Assembly (NCBI GenBank): GCA_910585915.1
Contig: CAJUGF010000027.1
Span: 1-21,642, forward strand
Direction: 5' to 3'
DNA length: 21,642 bases
DNA from: an uncultured Bacilli bacterium
GTDB taxonomy: Bacteria; Bacillota_I; Bacilli_A; RF39; UBA660
Made by a program: the position numbers and the translations under genes. Under the pieces are notes generated by a model that ran no database searches, was not told where the DNA came from, and saw only the letters and a program-made list of their open reading frames with translations. This document shows positions 15,041 through 21,642 of this stretch, piece after piece (positions within the stretch are counted from its first letter, which is position 1; every line of letters starts with the position of its first letter).

Positions 15041-15532
15041 ATGAGAGAATCAATAGGTGCAACTTGGATTTTGCAATTAGTAATTATTTTTATGTTAATC
15101 TTTGTAGGTTTTTTAGCTTTAACAATTAATTATACTAGGGCTTTTCGAATGAAAAATGAGATGTTATCTTTTATTGAAAAGTATGAGGGTGTTAATACTA
15201 AGAATGATAAAAATTTGGGGCAGTCTGGTAGTATTGCTCAAATAAACAATTATTTAATGTATAATAATTATCAAACGATGGGTGTTTGTCAACATGGATA
15301 TTATGGTGTTAATAATTTAAATAGTACTTCTATTTCACCAGCTGATGGTAAATCAAAGTATTATTATTGTATTAAAAAAAATAATAGTAAGAGTGCAACT
15401 TTTCCTGATCGTGCTAATTATGAAATTGAAGTTTTTTTCCACTTTAATTTACCAATGATAGGAGATTTATTTACATTTCGGGTGAATGGAAGAACGGTTG
15501 ATATAAATTTTCCAACCGATGATATGAAATAA
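15041..15532 (+). CDS. TadE-like pseudopilin candidate 2, paralog of 1
   Basis: A 163-residue paralog of the preceding protein: MRESIGATWILQL start, hydrophobic helix (about 8-28), NYTRAFRMKNEMLSFIEKYEG, two Cys in the corresponding places (MGVCQHGYYGV and YYYCIKK) and the closing segment YEIEVFFHFNLPMIGDLFTF. The ribosome binding site TAGGTGA spans the previous stop. Two adjacent minor pilins of this kind often form the tip or priming complex in Tad systems; this role is inferred. Confidence 0.75.
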   Translation: MRESIGATWILQLVIIFMLIFVGFLALTINYTRAFRMKNEMLSFIEKYEGVNTKNDKNLGQSGSIAQINNYLMYNNYQTMGVCQHGYYGVNNLNSTSISPADGKSKYYYCIKKNNSKSATFPDRANYEIEVFFHFNLPMIGDLFTFRVNGRTVDINFPTDDMK

Positions 15533-15544
15533 GGAGGATTTTGT

Positions 15545-16558
15545 ATGAATGTAATTGTTTCAAATAAATATCAATCTCTTTTAGCAACTTTAGATATTGA
15601 TATTATTAAAAGTTTAAATGGAGTGTTTACAGTAGATGAAATTGTGTCTACTTTTACTAATTTTTATTATAATAAAATGATTTTAGATATTACTGCCATT
15701 CAAGATTATCAAAATATTTCAACTATTCAAGAATTGTCTGTTAATATGGATATGAATAAGATTATTTTCTTACTTGATGATTCTGAGGTTGTTAATAGTC
15801 CTCGTTTTCTTTCACAGTTAGTGTCAATGGGAATTTATAATTTTACAAGAAATATTGATGCGGTACGTTTTTTAATTGATAATCCTAATATTTATAAAGA
15901 CGTTGCACAATATCATCAATTAAATGATGTTGGGGTATTTGATCCTCTTCCTGTTGATAATACTTCTAGTACTTCTAGTAGTAATAATAGTGGCGTAGCT
16001 ATGAGAGTGATTGGTATTAAAAATATAACAGATCATGCTGGAAGTACAACGCTTACTTATTTAATGAAAAAACAACTGGCTAGTAAGTATGATGTGATTG
16101 CAGTTGAAGTAGATCATAATGATTTTGTCTATTTTAATGATAAAACATTATATCATACAACTAGTACAGATTTGCCAGCTTTTATAGCTAGTCATGCAAA
16201 TCATGATGTTATTTTGGTTGATTTAAATGATAAGGGGCCAGTAGGTTCTTGTAATGAAGTAGTATATTTAATTGAGCCTGGTTTGATTAAATTAAATAAA
16301 TTGATTCGCAAGGATCGAAAAGCTTTTGAGAAGTTAAAAGATAAGAAAATTATTTTAAATCGAAGTGTGTTAAATGATCAGGATGTAAAAGATTTTGAGT
16401 ATGAATCAAAGAGTAAGGTGTATTTTAATCTTCCTTACTTGGATGATAAATTGGATCATCATCATATTTTAGATGAGTTTTTAATTAAATTGGGTTTTGT
16501 AAGACTTGAGAATGGTCAAGAAGAAAAGGGAAGCAAATTATTTAATATTTTTAAGTAA
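15545..16558 (+). CDS. TadZ/CpaE-like protein with degenerate P-loop
   Basis: A 337-residue soluble protein. The N-terminal part (about 1-125) looks like an atypical receiver domain (KIIFLLDDSEVVNS, then ALMSMGIYNF-like LVSMGIYNFTRN), joined by a Ser/Asn linker (about 139-150) to a MinD/ParA-like C-terminal domain (about 152-320). The place of the KGGxGKT P-loop reads GIKNITDHAGSTTLT (157-171), keeping only GSTT; AVEVDHNDF and ILVDLND follow where the family's switch segments lie. This two-domain arrangement is that of CpaE/TadZ, which places the pilus machine in the cell. Loss of the P-loop lysine suggests weak or no ATP hydrolysis, as reported for some TadZ proteins. It is the last gene of the Tad block. 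Confidence 0.75.
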   Translation: MNVIVSNKYQSLLATLDIDIIKSLNGVFTVDEIVSTFTNFYYNKMILDITAIQDYQNISTIQELSVNMDMNKIIFLLDDSEVVNSPRFLSQLVSMGIYNFTRNIDAVRFLIDNPNIYKDVAQYHQLNDVGVFDPLPVDNTSSTSSSNNSGVAMRVIGIKNITDHAGSTTLTYLMKKQLASKYDVIAVEVDHNDFVYFNDKTLYHTTSTDLPAFIASHANHDVILVDLNDKGPVGSCNEVVYLIEPGLIKLNKLIRKDRKAFEKLKDKKIILNRSVLNDQDVKDFEYESKSKVYFNLPYLDDKLDHHHILDEFLIKLGFVRLENGQEEKGSKLFNIFK

Positions 16559-16582
16559 TGTGTCTATAGTTGTCAAATTTAC

Positions 16583-16611
16583 TTGACTAAATAGGGTTTA
16601 AACTTTACAAT
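16583..16611 (+). promoter_or_regulatory. Promoter of the T4SS-pilin-like block
   Basis: TTGACT (16583-16588), 17 bases, TACAAT (16606-16611). A small inverted repeat GTCAA/TTGAC (16572-16576 and 16583-16587) overlaps the -35 box and could be an operator half-site pair, although the arms are only 5 bases long. Confidence 0.75.
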
Positions 16612-16644
16612 ATTTTTATAAGTTTCAGAAAAGGAGTGTTTAAC

Positions 16645-17043
16645 TTGGATAAATTATTGTTAACTGGAATTGATATGGCTATTGGTAGTGAAAGTAGTGG
16701 ATTTTGTGCTAATTCTGCTAATGTATGGCAAACAGTTGGTTATGTTTTAATGGTATTTAAAATTGTTATTCCACTATTATTAATTATTTTTGGAATGATT
16801 GATTTAGGAAAAGCTGTTATTGCATCAAAAGATGATGAAATTAAAAAAGCAACAAAGTCTCTTGCTATGAGAGCTGTTTCAGCAGTAGTTATTTTCTTTA
16901 TACCAACACTTGTAGGTATTGTTATGGGTGTTGTTGGAAGTTTTGGGGATGTTAAAGAAGATTTTGACATTTGTAAAGCTTGTATTTCTAATCCACTGGA
17001 TGATGATTGTGAAAACGCGGCAGATGAGGCATGGAATTCTTAA
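16645..17043 (+). CDS. VirB2/TrbC-like T4SS pilin-domain protein 1 (TTG start)
   Basis: The TTG at 16645 is chosen because AAAGGAG (16630-16636) sits 8 bases before it; the GTG at 16636 lies at the end of that site. The 132-residue product has no classical signal peptide. It has two membrane helices (about 26-50 and 70-97) joined by a short charged loop KAVIASKDDEIKKATKSLAMR, the hallmark of the T4SS-pilin-like family also seen in Mollicutes and other Gram-positive conjugation loci. A Cys lies before the first helix (GFCANS) and C-K-A-C then C lie after the second. It is followed by its own terminator, so it is a single-gene unit, perhaps the most abundant member of the set. Confidence 0.8.
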   Translation: MDKLLLTGIDMAIGSESSGFCANSANVWQTVGYVLMVFKIVIPLLLIIFGMIDLGKAVIASKDDEIKKATKSLAMRAVSAVVIFFIPTLVGIVMGVVGSFGDVKEDFDICKACISNPLDDDCENAADEAWNS

Positions 17044-17044
17044 G

Positions 17045-17067
17045 AACAGGTGTAATCCTGTTTTTTT
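17045..17067 (+). terminator. Rho-independent terminator after pilin-domain gene 1
   Basis: Arms AACAGG (17045-17050) and CCTGTT (17057-17062) with a 6-base loop, followed by a T-run to 17067. Confidence 0.78.
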
Positions 17068-17088
17068 CTTTTCTCTCTTTCATTTATT

Positions 17089-17097
17089 TGATATAAT
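17089..17097 (+). promoter_or_regulatory. Extended -10 promoter candidate
   Basis: TGATATAAT, a perfect TATAAT with a TG extension, 22 bases before the start codon at 17120. No good -35 box is seen; the place is occupied by the T/C-rich tail of the terminator. Transcription would start near 17104. Confidence 0.55.
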
Positions 17098-17119
17098 ATT
17101 TGTTGAAAGATGTGATATC

Positions 17120-18319
17120 ATGAAAAAGTCTTTTGTAATCTTTTTTTCTATGGTTTTATTATTTTTGTTTTCACATGATGTAAGTGCAGCTGAGCAACTT
17201 GCTACTTGTAGTTATAAAGCGACTATGGCAGGGGATCAAATAAGCTTTGATATTACCATTGATCGTGATGGAGAATTAACTTATAGTCTTCCTCCAAAAG
17301 AGTATTATACTGGTCCTTCAGGAAGAGATTATTTTATACAATATAAAAACTTTAATGGATATTCTATGGCTTTATTTGATGGAAGTCAGTTGGCTTCTAG
17401 TTGTCCTAAATTGGCAGTTGGAAGAGATAATCAAAATGTTCTTTGGGTTTATCATGGTAGAGATAGTTCTTCTTTAGAGGAAGCTGGAATGACTGATTGT
17501 GCCATGCTTAGTGGAACTATGAAGAAATTATCTAATAATGTTTCTGTAGATACTAGAAAAGAAAAGGAGTATTGTACTTTATCGAAAGATTTAGCGAACA
17601 ATACGCCGATTAATATTCGTTTTTATGAGAGTGTTGATGGTGTTAAAATGTTTGAAGCTTCTTCTTATGCTAATTCTAGTATACAGAGTAGAGCAGTTGA
17701 TTATCGAGGGGTTACTTCTTTAACAGTCGGAAGTAGTGTTTATACTATTTCTTTGGATCCAAATTGGGAAAATATTGCTGCTTATTATTCTGATAATTGT
17801 AAGAGTGCAAAGATTTATTTAAGTGCAGTTAATGGTAATCCTCATGTTTTTTATGTTACTACTAAAAAGCCAGATGATGCTAATAATGCTTCTGATTTTA
17901 AAGGAAATGATAATGGAGAGTCTTATGATAAAAATTCTGATGGTGAAAATAATGAAAAAACAGAACATTTGACTTCTGATTTAGATATTCCTAAATATTG
18001 TAATGAAGGTAATGTAGCTCAAACATTAAAGTTTATTGGAATTTTATTATTTATTGCTAAAATATTTGTACCTGCTTTGATTATTATTTTGGGAAGTGTT
18101 GATTTTGCTCAAGCAATGATGGCAGGTAAAGATGATGAAGTAAAGAAAAAAATTCCTATTTTAATAAAGCGTTTTGCAGCAGGAATTATTATTTTCTTTA
18201 TTCCTTCCATTATCGATTTTCTATTTTCGGTGTTGGATGGTTATTCAGATTCTGTTAGTAAATATAGTAATTGTCGAACATGTATTTTAAATCCTGGGGA
18301 CTGTAAAGTGTCTAAGTAG
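17120..18319 (+). CDS. Secreted ectodomain fused to a T4SS pilin-like domain (protein 2)
   Basis: The ATG at 17120 is chosen because a Sec signal peptide begins there (MKKSFVIFF, cleavage near VSA-A at about 23); the same frame stays open further left, but that upstream part lies inside the previous gene. The 399-residue protein has an ectodomain (about 25-250) with several Cys, a disordered Asp/Asn/Lys/Ser-rich linker (about 250-290) and a C-terminal domain (about 292-399) with two membrane helices around GKDDEVKKK. A Cys precedes the first helix and YSNCRTCILNPGDC follows the second. The signal peptide puts the ectodomain and both Cys groups outside the cell. It is probably an anchored surface subunit of the machine. 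Related by domain to the genes before and after it. Confidence 0.8.
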   Translation: MKKSFVIFFSMVLLFLFSHDVSAAEQLATCSYKATMAGDQISFDITIDRDGELTYSLPPKEYYTGPSGRDYFIQYKNFNGYSMALFDGSQLASSCPKLAVGRDNQNVLWVYHGRDSSSLEEAGMTDCAMLSGTMKKLSNNVSVDTRKEKEYCTLSKDLANNTPINIRFYESVDGVKMFEASSYANSSIQSRAVDYRGVTSLTVGSSVYTISLDPNWENIAAYYSDNCKSAKIYLSAVNGNPHVFYVTTKKPDDANNASDFKGNDNGESYDKNSDGENNEKTEHLTSDLDIPKYCNEGNVAQTLKFIGILLFIAKIFVPALIIILGSVDFAQAMMAGKDDEVKKKIPILIKRFAAGIIIFFIPSIIDFLFSVLDGYSDSVSKYSNCRTCILNPGDCKVSK

Positions 18320-18333
18320 AAGGAAGGTGTAGT

Positions 18334-19500
18334 ATGAAAAATAGATTTTTGTTTTTTGCTCTTATTTTATTTTGCTTAAGTGCTATACCAGTTCATGCTG
18401 CAACTGTACGTAATACTTGTGATTATAATTATTCTGATCAACTTACTGGTCATACTTCTAGTTCTACAGTTTCATTTTATACGAATAACTCGACTCCTAA
18501 AATGAATATTAAAGCTTTTAATGGACATCATCTTCGTAATCTTGAGTATAAGGTTAATAATTGGAGTGATATTAAGAGTTCATTTAGTGGGAATACCGAT
18601 TGTCCTCAGTATGCATTGATTTATCATTTTGTGGGAAGAAATAATGCTACTACTGTAGAAGTTTATTTATCTAATGATAGAAGTTATTTAGAGGGAAAAA
18701 TAAAAGATTGGTGGTCTCAAGATACTTATCATATTGCTATCAGTTCTAATAATCCACCAAGTTCTGTTTCTAATAATTATTATCAAGCTGTGGTGAATCA
18801 TACTGATCATATTAATACTACTTATCAAAATTATTCTTTAAGTCAATGCATGGATTCTTCTAAAACGATTACTCGTATTTCAAAATGTAAGGATATTTAT
18901 GATGCATTAAATACTTATATGAATAGTAGTGAATCCGAAGTTAATTCATGGATACGTTTGGGCTATATTTCTTCTGATGATAGTAGAACAAAAGCTTTTT
19001 TTGAAGCATTGGCTAATGCAAGAAATCGATGGACCTCTGTTAAGAGTGAACTTGATTCAGAGCAAAATAAAATTGATCAGGAAATGGGCTCTTCAACTGA
19101 TTCTAATAAAGATGATAATTCTTTAGATACTTCAAAAAATGATGGGAATAATTCTGGAGTTTCTATTAATTCTAAGGATATAGGTGTTTTGTGCAGTAGT
19201 CCTAATTTACAAAAGCCTTTAAGTTATGTAGGCTGGCTTCTTACAGCGGCGAGGGTTATAGTTCCGATTATTATTATTGTTTTAGGAGCAATTGATTTCT
19301 TTAAAGTAGTTACTTCTGCTAAAGGAGATGAAGTTCCAAAAGCTCTTCGAAGTCTTGCAATGCGAGTCGTTGCTGGTATTGTCATTTTCTTTATTCCAGC
19401 TCTTGTTCATTTTGTATTTACATTAGTGGATGATTGGAGTAATTATGCTACTCATTATTCTGATTGTACAAAATGTTTGTATGATCCAAAATCATGTTAG
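18334..19500 (+). CDS. Secreted ectodomain fused to a T4SS pilin-like domain (protein 3)
   Basis: A 388-residue protein with signal peptide (MKNRFLFFALILFCLSAIPVHAA, cut into a hydrophobic core and AHA-type end near residue 22), an ectodomain (about 24-240) whose start (NTCDYNY) and later DCPQYALIY resemble the SCPKLAV-type segment of protein 2, a Ser/Asn/Asp linker (about 240-284) and the pilin-like domain (about 285-388). In this copy the loop reads SAKGDEVPKALRSLAMR, so the usual KDDE is changed to KGDE. The C-terminal Cys motif is C-T-K-C then C at the last residue. An AAGGAAGGTG ribosome binding site precedes it and the next gene follows in the same transcript. Confidence 0.8.
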   Translation: MKNRFLFFALILFCLSAIPVHAATVRNTCDYNYSDQLTGHTSSSTVSFYTNNSTPKMNIKAFNGHHLRNLEYKVNNWSDIKSSFSGNTDCPQYALIYHFVGRNNATTVEVYLSNDRSYLEGKIKDWWSQDTYHIAISSNNPPSSVSNNYYQAVVNHTDHINTTYQNYSLSQCMDSSKTITRISKCKDIYDALNTYMNSSESEVNSWIRLGYISSDDSRTKAFFEALANARNRWTSVKSELDSEQNKIDQEMGSSTDSNKDDNSLDTSKNDGNNSGVSINSKDIGVLCSSPNLQKPLSYVGWLLTAARVIVPIIIIVLGAIDFFKVVTSAKGDEVPKALRSLAMRVVAGIVIFFIPALVHFVFTLVDDWSNYATHYSDCTKCLYDPKSC

Positions 19501-19511
19501 GAGGTTGTATT

Positions 19512-20477
19512 ATGAAACTGAAAAAGTATTTATCATTGTTTTTGCTGATGTTTTCATTTCTATTTATAATAGAAGTTAATGCCGCTGAAACAGGTGATCT
19601 TGGGGATTATCATTATTCTGAATCAAACTCTAGTAGTGATTATTTAAAATTAGAATTGTCTGATGGCAAAATAGTTTTAATTCAGTTTGATTCTTCAAAA
19701 AGTGCTGGGATAGTTAATCGAATGAAGGAACAGCTTTTGTCATTTTCTTTTGATGGAGCAGTTATTAATCGTGAAACAAGATATTTATCTGTTCAGGGGA
19801 GATCTGATCGCGTTTATAATGTCAGCTCAAATTATTTTTCTAAGCCTACAAGAGGGGATATTGCTGCAGTAATTCAAGAGGATGATGCTGGTGTAATTAC
19901 ATTGTCTCATTTTCAAATTTATTTTGTAGAAGTTGTGGATGCTAGGGTCCCTGTATTTGCTCATGTTATTTATGGTATGGATCAATTAAATAATTTGAAT
20001 AATGGAATTACAATTCGTAGTGCACGTTTTGTTAATGTGGAAAATAAAAATGATGAAAGTGATAAAAATAGTAATTCCTCTAATACAAATACTGTACAAA
20101 ATCAAAGTAATGAAGCTGATAAGAAGGCACCAATTAATACTTCTGTAGAAAGTGCAGGCACTTCTTATTGTTCAGATCCTAATTTTATTAAGCCTTTTCG
20201 ATTTATTGGAAGATTATTTGCTATTATTAAAATTATTATTCCAATTATTATTATTGTGTTTGGTGTCATTGATTTATTTAAGGCAGTGGTTGGATCTAAG
20301 GATGATGAAATTAAGAAATCCCTTCGTAGTCTTGTTTTCCGTGCTTTAGCTGGTGTCATTATATTCTTTATTCCAACATTTATTAATTTAATATTTACGT
20401 TGGTAGATGATTGGAACAAGTATTCTACTGATTATAGTAAGTGTAGTAAATGTATTTCTGATCCAAGGAAATGCTAA
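19512..20477 (+). CDS. Secreted ectodomain fused to a T4SS pilin-like domain (protein 4)
   Basis: The ATG at 19512 is chosen because TTAGGAGG (19497-19504), which spans the end of the previous gene, lies 7 bases upstream and because a signal peptide starts there (MKLKKYLSLFLLMFSFLFII, cleavage near VNA-A). The ATG at 19494 overlaps the previous gene and has no such support. The 321-residue protein has a smaller ectodomain (about 27-175) without Cys, a long Asn/Ser/Asp/Lys linker (about 175-215) and the pilin-like domain (about 218-321) with SKDDEIKKSLRSL in the loop and C-S-K-C then C at the very end. The ectodomain looks unlike those of proteins 2 and 3. It closes this transcription unit. 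Confidence 0.8.
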   Translation: MKLKKYLSLFLLMFSFLFIIEVNAAETGDLGDYHYSESNSSSDYLKLELSDGKIVLIQFDSSKSAGIVNRMKEQLLSFSFDGAVINRETRYLSVQGRSDRVYNVSSNYFSKPTRGDIAAVIQEDDAGVITLSHFQIYFVEVVDARVPVFAHVIYGMDQLNNLNNGITIRSARFVNVENKNDESDKNSNSSNTNTVQNQSNEADKKAPINTSVESAGTSYCSDPNFIKPFRFIGRLFAIIKIIIPIIIIVFGVIDLFKAVVGSKDDEIKKSLRSLVFRALAGVIIFFIPTFINLIFTLVDDWNKYSTDYSKCSKCISDPRKC

Positions 20478-20501
20478 GAGTAAAAGTATTTACTCTTTTT
20501 T
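20476..20501 (+). terminator. Strong Rho-independent terminator
   Basis: Perfect 9-base arms AAGAGTAAA (20476-20484) and TTTACTCTT (20489-20497), loop AGTA, then T's to 20501. It begins two bases before the end of the preceding stop codon. Confidence 0.9.
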
Positions 20502-20541
20502 GCGTTATGGAGTGGAAAAGCTTTCTTTTTTGCTCTATTAT

Positions 20542-20550
20542 TGATAAAAT
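20542..20550 (+). promoter_or_regulatory. Extended -10 promoter candidate
   Basis: TGATAAAAT lies about 55 bases before the next start codon. The -35 position is T-rich without a good match, so this is a tentative call based on the extended -10 form and on the strong terminator just upstream, which requires a new start. Confidence 0.4.
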
Positions 20551-20604
20551 ATCTTTGTAGGATTTTGATTCATTAAATTCTTTATCCGTGGAGGTGATAG
20601 GATC

Positions 20605-21048
20605 ATGAAACATCTTTTTAATATATTTACTATCTTTGTAATTTCTTGTTTTTTGGTACTACCTGGGGTTGCAGTAGCTCAGGAAATTTCAGTTCATGAT
20701 GTTTTTATCACAGCAGGTGATCTTGATATAAAACCAATTGAAAGTGAAGGCGTTACATGTGAATCTCTTTTTATGAAAAATGGAGAGTATAATGCTTTAT
20801 ATTATGCCTTAAAGGATGCTTTTACTTTAATTAAGTTTGTGGCTCCAATTTTGGTTTTGGTATTATCAACTATGGATTATATTAAGGCAATTACTTCTCA
20901 TGATGCTGAAGGTTTGAAAAAGTCAAATGCGAAATTTGTTAAGCGTTTAGCAATTGGTGTTGCTATTTTCTTATTACCATTCTTGTTGGATTTCACTTTT
21001 GAAGCATTTGGTTTGTATGATTTGGGTACTTGTGGAGTAGGAAAGTAG
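20605..21048 (+). CDS. VirB2/TrbC-like T4SS pilin-domain protein 5
   Basis: A 147-residue protein with a Sec signal peptide (MKHLFNIFTIFVISCFLVLP, cleavage near AVA-Q at about 25), about 40 exposed residues with one Cys (VTCESLF), and two membrane helices (about 71-90 and 108-132) joined by AITSHDAEGLKKSNAKFVKR. It is the closest in layout to true VirB2/TrbC pilins. Unlike its four relatives it lacks the C-terminal CxxC...C motif and has only GTCGVGK at the end. GGAGGTGAT (20590-20598), the full anti-Shine-Dalgarno complement, sits 6 bases upstream, suggesting very strong translation. The VirB6-like gene follows 13 bases later, as in VirB/Trb-type operons. Confidence 0.8.
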   Translation: MKHLFNIFTIFVISCFLVLPGVAVAQEISVHDVFITAGDLDIKPIESEGVTCESLFMKNGEYNALYYALKDAFTLIKFVAPILVLVLSTMDYIKAITSHDAEGLKKSNAKFVKRLAIGVAIFLLPFLLDFTFEAFGLYDLGTCGVGK

Positions 21049-21061
21049 AGGTGCAATTGTT

Positions 21062-21642
21062 ATGGGGATTATCAAGCATTTTTTGAGTGTTGGTTTTCAT
21101 TCTATTTTATTATGGCTTGATGCTATTGTTTATCAATTTGTAGCAGTTGTTTATAATATTTTTATGATATTGGCTGGTATGAATATTTTTTCACAAAGCT
21201 TTTATCAAGATTTTGCACAGCGAGTTTATGCTATTTTAGGAGTTGTAATGTTATTTGTGCTTGCTTATGCTTTATTGCAAGGTCTTGTTGATCCTGATAA
21301 AATAACGAAAGCTGATAAAGGTATAGGTAAGATTGTTCCAACCTTTGTTGTTTCTTTAATTATTATTGGATTGTTGCCTTCTATTTTTGATTTTGCTTAT
21401 AATGTTCAGAATTTTATTTTAGAAGAAAATACGATTGGTACTTTGGTATTTGGATCGAGTGCAACTACACCTGATGCAGAAGCTGCTCGAAATAATTTTG
21501 GAAAGCAACTTGCATTTACTTCTTTACAAGCATTTTTAAATCAAGAAGATCCTGATAGTGATGCACAGTATGGAGGGCTTACTTGGAGAGAAATAGAATC
21601 TGAAATTAGCAGAATCCTCCGCAATCTTAGATTCTATTTCTC
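21062..21642 (+). CDS. VirB6/TrbL-like polytopic membrane protein, 3' end cut by the window
   Basis: Open from the ATG at 21062 to the window edge (193 codons read). AGAGGTG (21047-21053) precedes the start by 8 bases. Membrane segments are visible at about residues 12-45, 60-85 and 105-130, separated by a short polar loop (GLVDPDKITKADKGIGK), followed by a hydrophilic part (about 140-180). The position directly after a VirB2-like gene and the topology fit the VirB6/TrbL channel component of type IV secretion systems. The last 18 or so residues may be unreliable, because they fall in a terminal inverted repeat that may be an assembly artefact. Confidence 0.68.
   Translation, partial: MGIIKHFLSVGFHSILLWLDAIVYQFVAVVYNIFMILAGMNIFSQSFYQDFAQRVYAILGVVMLFVLAYALLQGLVDPDKITKADKGIGKIVPTFVVSLIIIGLLPSIFDFAYNVQNFILEENTIGTLVFGSSATTPDAEAARNNFGKQLAFTSLQAFLNQEDPDSDAQYGGLTWREIESEISRILRNLRFYF
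21588..21642. repeat. Perfect 14-base inverted repeat ending at the window edge
   Basis: The arms GAGAAATAGAATCT (21588-21601) and AGATTCTATTTCTC (21629-21642) are exact reverse complements around a 27-base loop. The right arm ends on the last base of the window. It lies within the open reading frame of the VirB6-like gene. Confidence 0.9.

Noticed and set aside
16919..17119. In-frame extension left of the pilin-domain protein 2 gene
   Set aside because: It would overlap the previous gene and cross its terminator, whereas the ATG at 17120 begins a good signal peptide and follows an extended -10 promoter.
5850..21642. Integrative conjugative element
   Set aside because: No relaxase, integrase, attachment-site repeats, VirB4 or VirD4 is visible, and composition matches the flanks. 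Downstream sequence could still change this.

Overview
The window looks like the chromosome of a low-GC, Gram-positive member of the Bacillota, most likely an uncultured gut Bacilli lineage (RF39, Erysipelotrichales or a Mollicutes-related group; this placement is inference). The reasons are the strong A/T bias, the GGAGG-type ribosome binding sites, the sigma-A-like promoters, a recognisable CotY/CotZ-type spore coat protein, and UGA used as a real stop (for example at the end of the gene finishing at 15036), which argues against the mycoplasma code. I see no rRNA, tRNA, CRISPR array or insertion sequence.

Left part (1-5760), mixed strands: a SleB/CwlJ-type cell-wall hydrolase, a FtsW/RodA/SpoVE-type SEDS protein, a small hypothetical protein, a membrane-anchored PTS EIIB-like domain, a CotZ-like cysteine-rich coat protein with a promoter that looks sigma-K-like, and a minus-strand three-gene operon (thioredoxin-like, CPBP intramembrane protease, metallophosphoesterase with substituted catalytic motifs). 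Bidirectional hairpin terminators separate the convergent genes.

Right part (5786-21642), all plus strand: a long surface-machinery locus. It opens with a good promoter and two secreted proteins: a single-pass membrane protein, and a 1049-residue cysteine-rich protein with a thioester-domain-like N-terminus. A Tad (type IV pilus-related) set follows: a pseudopilin-like protein, a CpaB/RcpC-like SAF protein, a CpaF/TadA ATPase, and TadB- and TadC-like membrane platform proteins. After a second promoter come two Flp-like minor or major pilin candidates, two TadE-like pseudopilin candidates and a divergent TadZ/CpaE-like protein. A third promoter then starts a block of five proteins that share a VirB2/TrbC-type (T4SS pilin-like) two-helix domain. 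Three of these carry large secreted ectodomains. The last gene is a VirB6/TrbL-like polytopic membrane protein that is cut by the window edge.

The most interesting signal is the joining of a Tad-type assembly machine with an expanded family of type IV secretion-like pilin-domain proteins. The pilin-domain set has conserved extracytoplasmic cysteines, and the Tad set has short, leaderless pilin-like proteins with a shared M-[KR]-E-[AS]-x-G start. No prepilin peptidase, sortase signal, relaxase, VirB4 or VirD4 is visible, so the role (adhesion, secretion, DNA transfer or uptake) cannot be settled from this window. The last 55 bases hold a perfect 14-base inverted repeat ending exactly at the edge, which may be an assembly fold-back.
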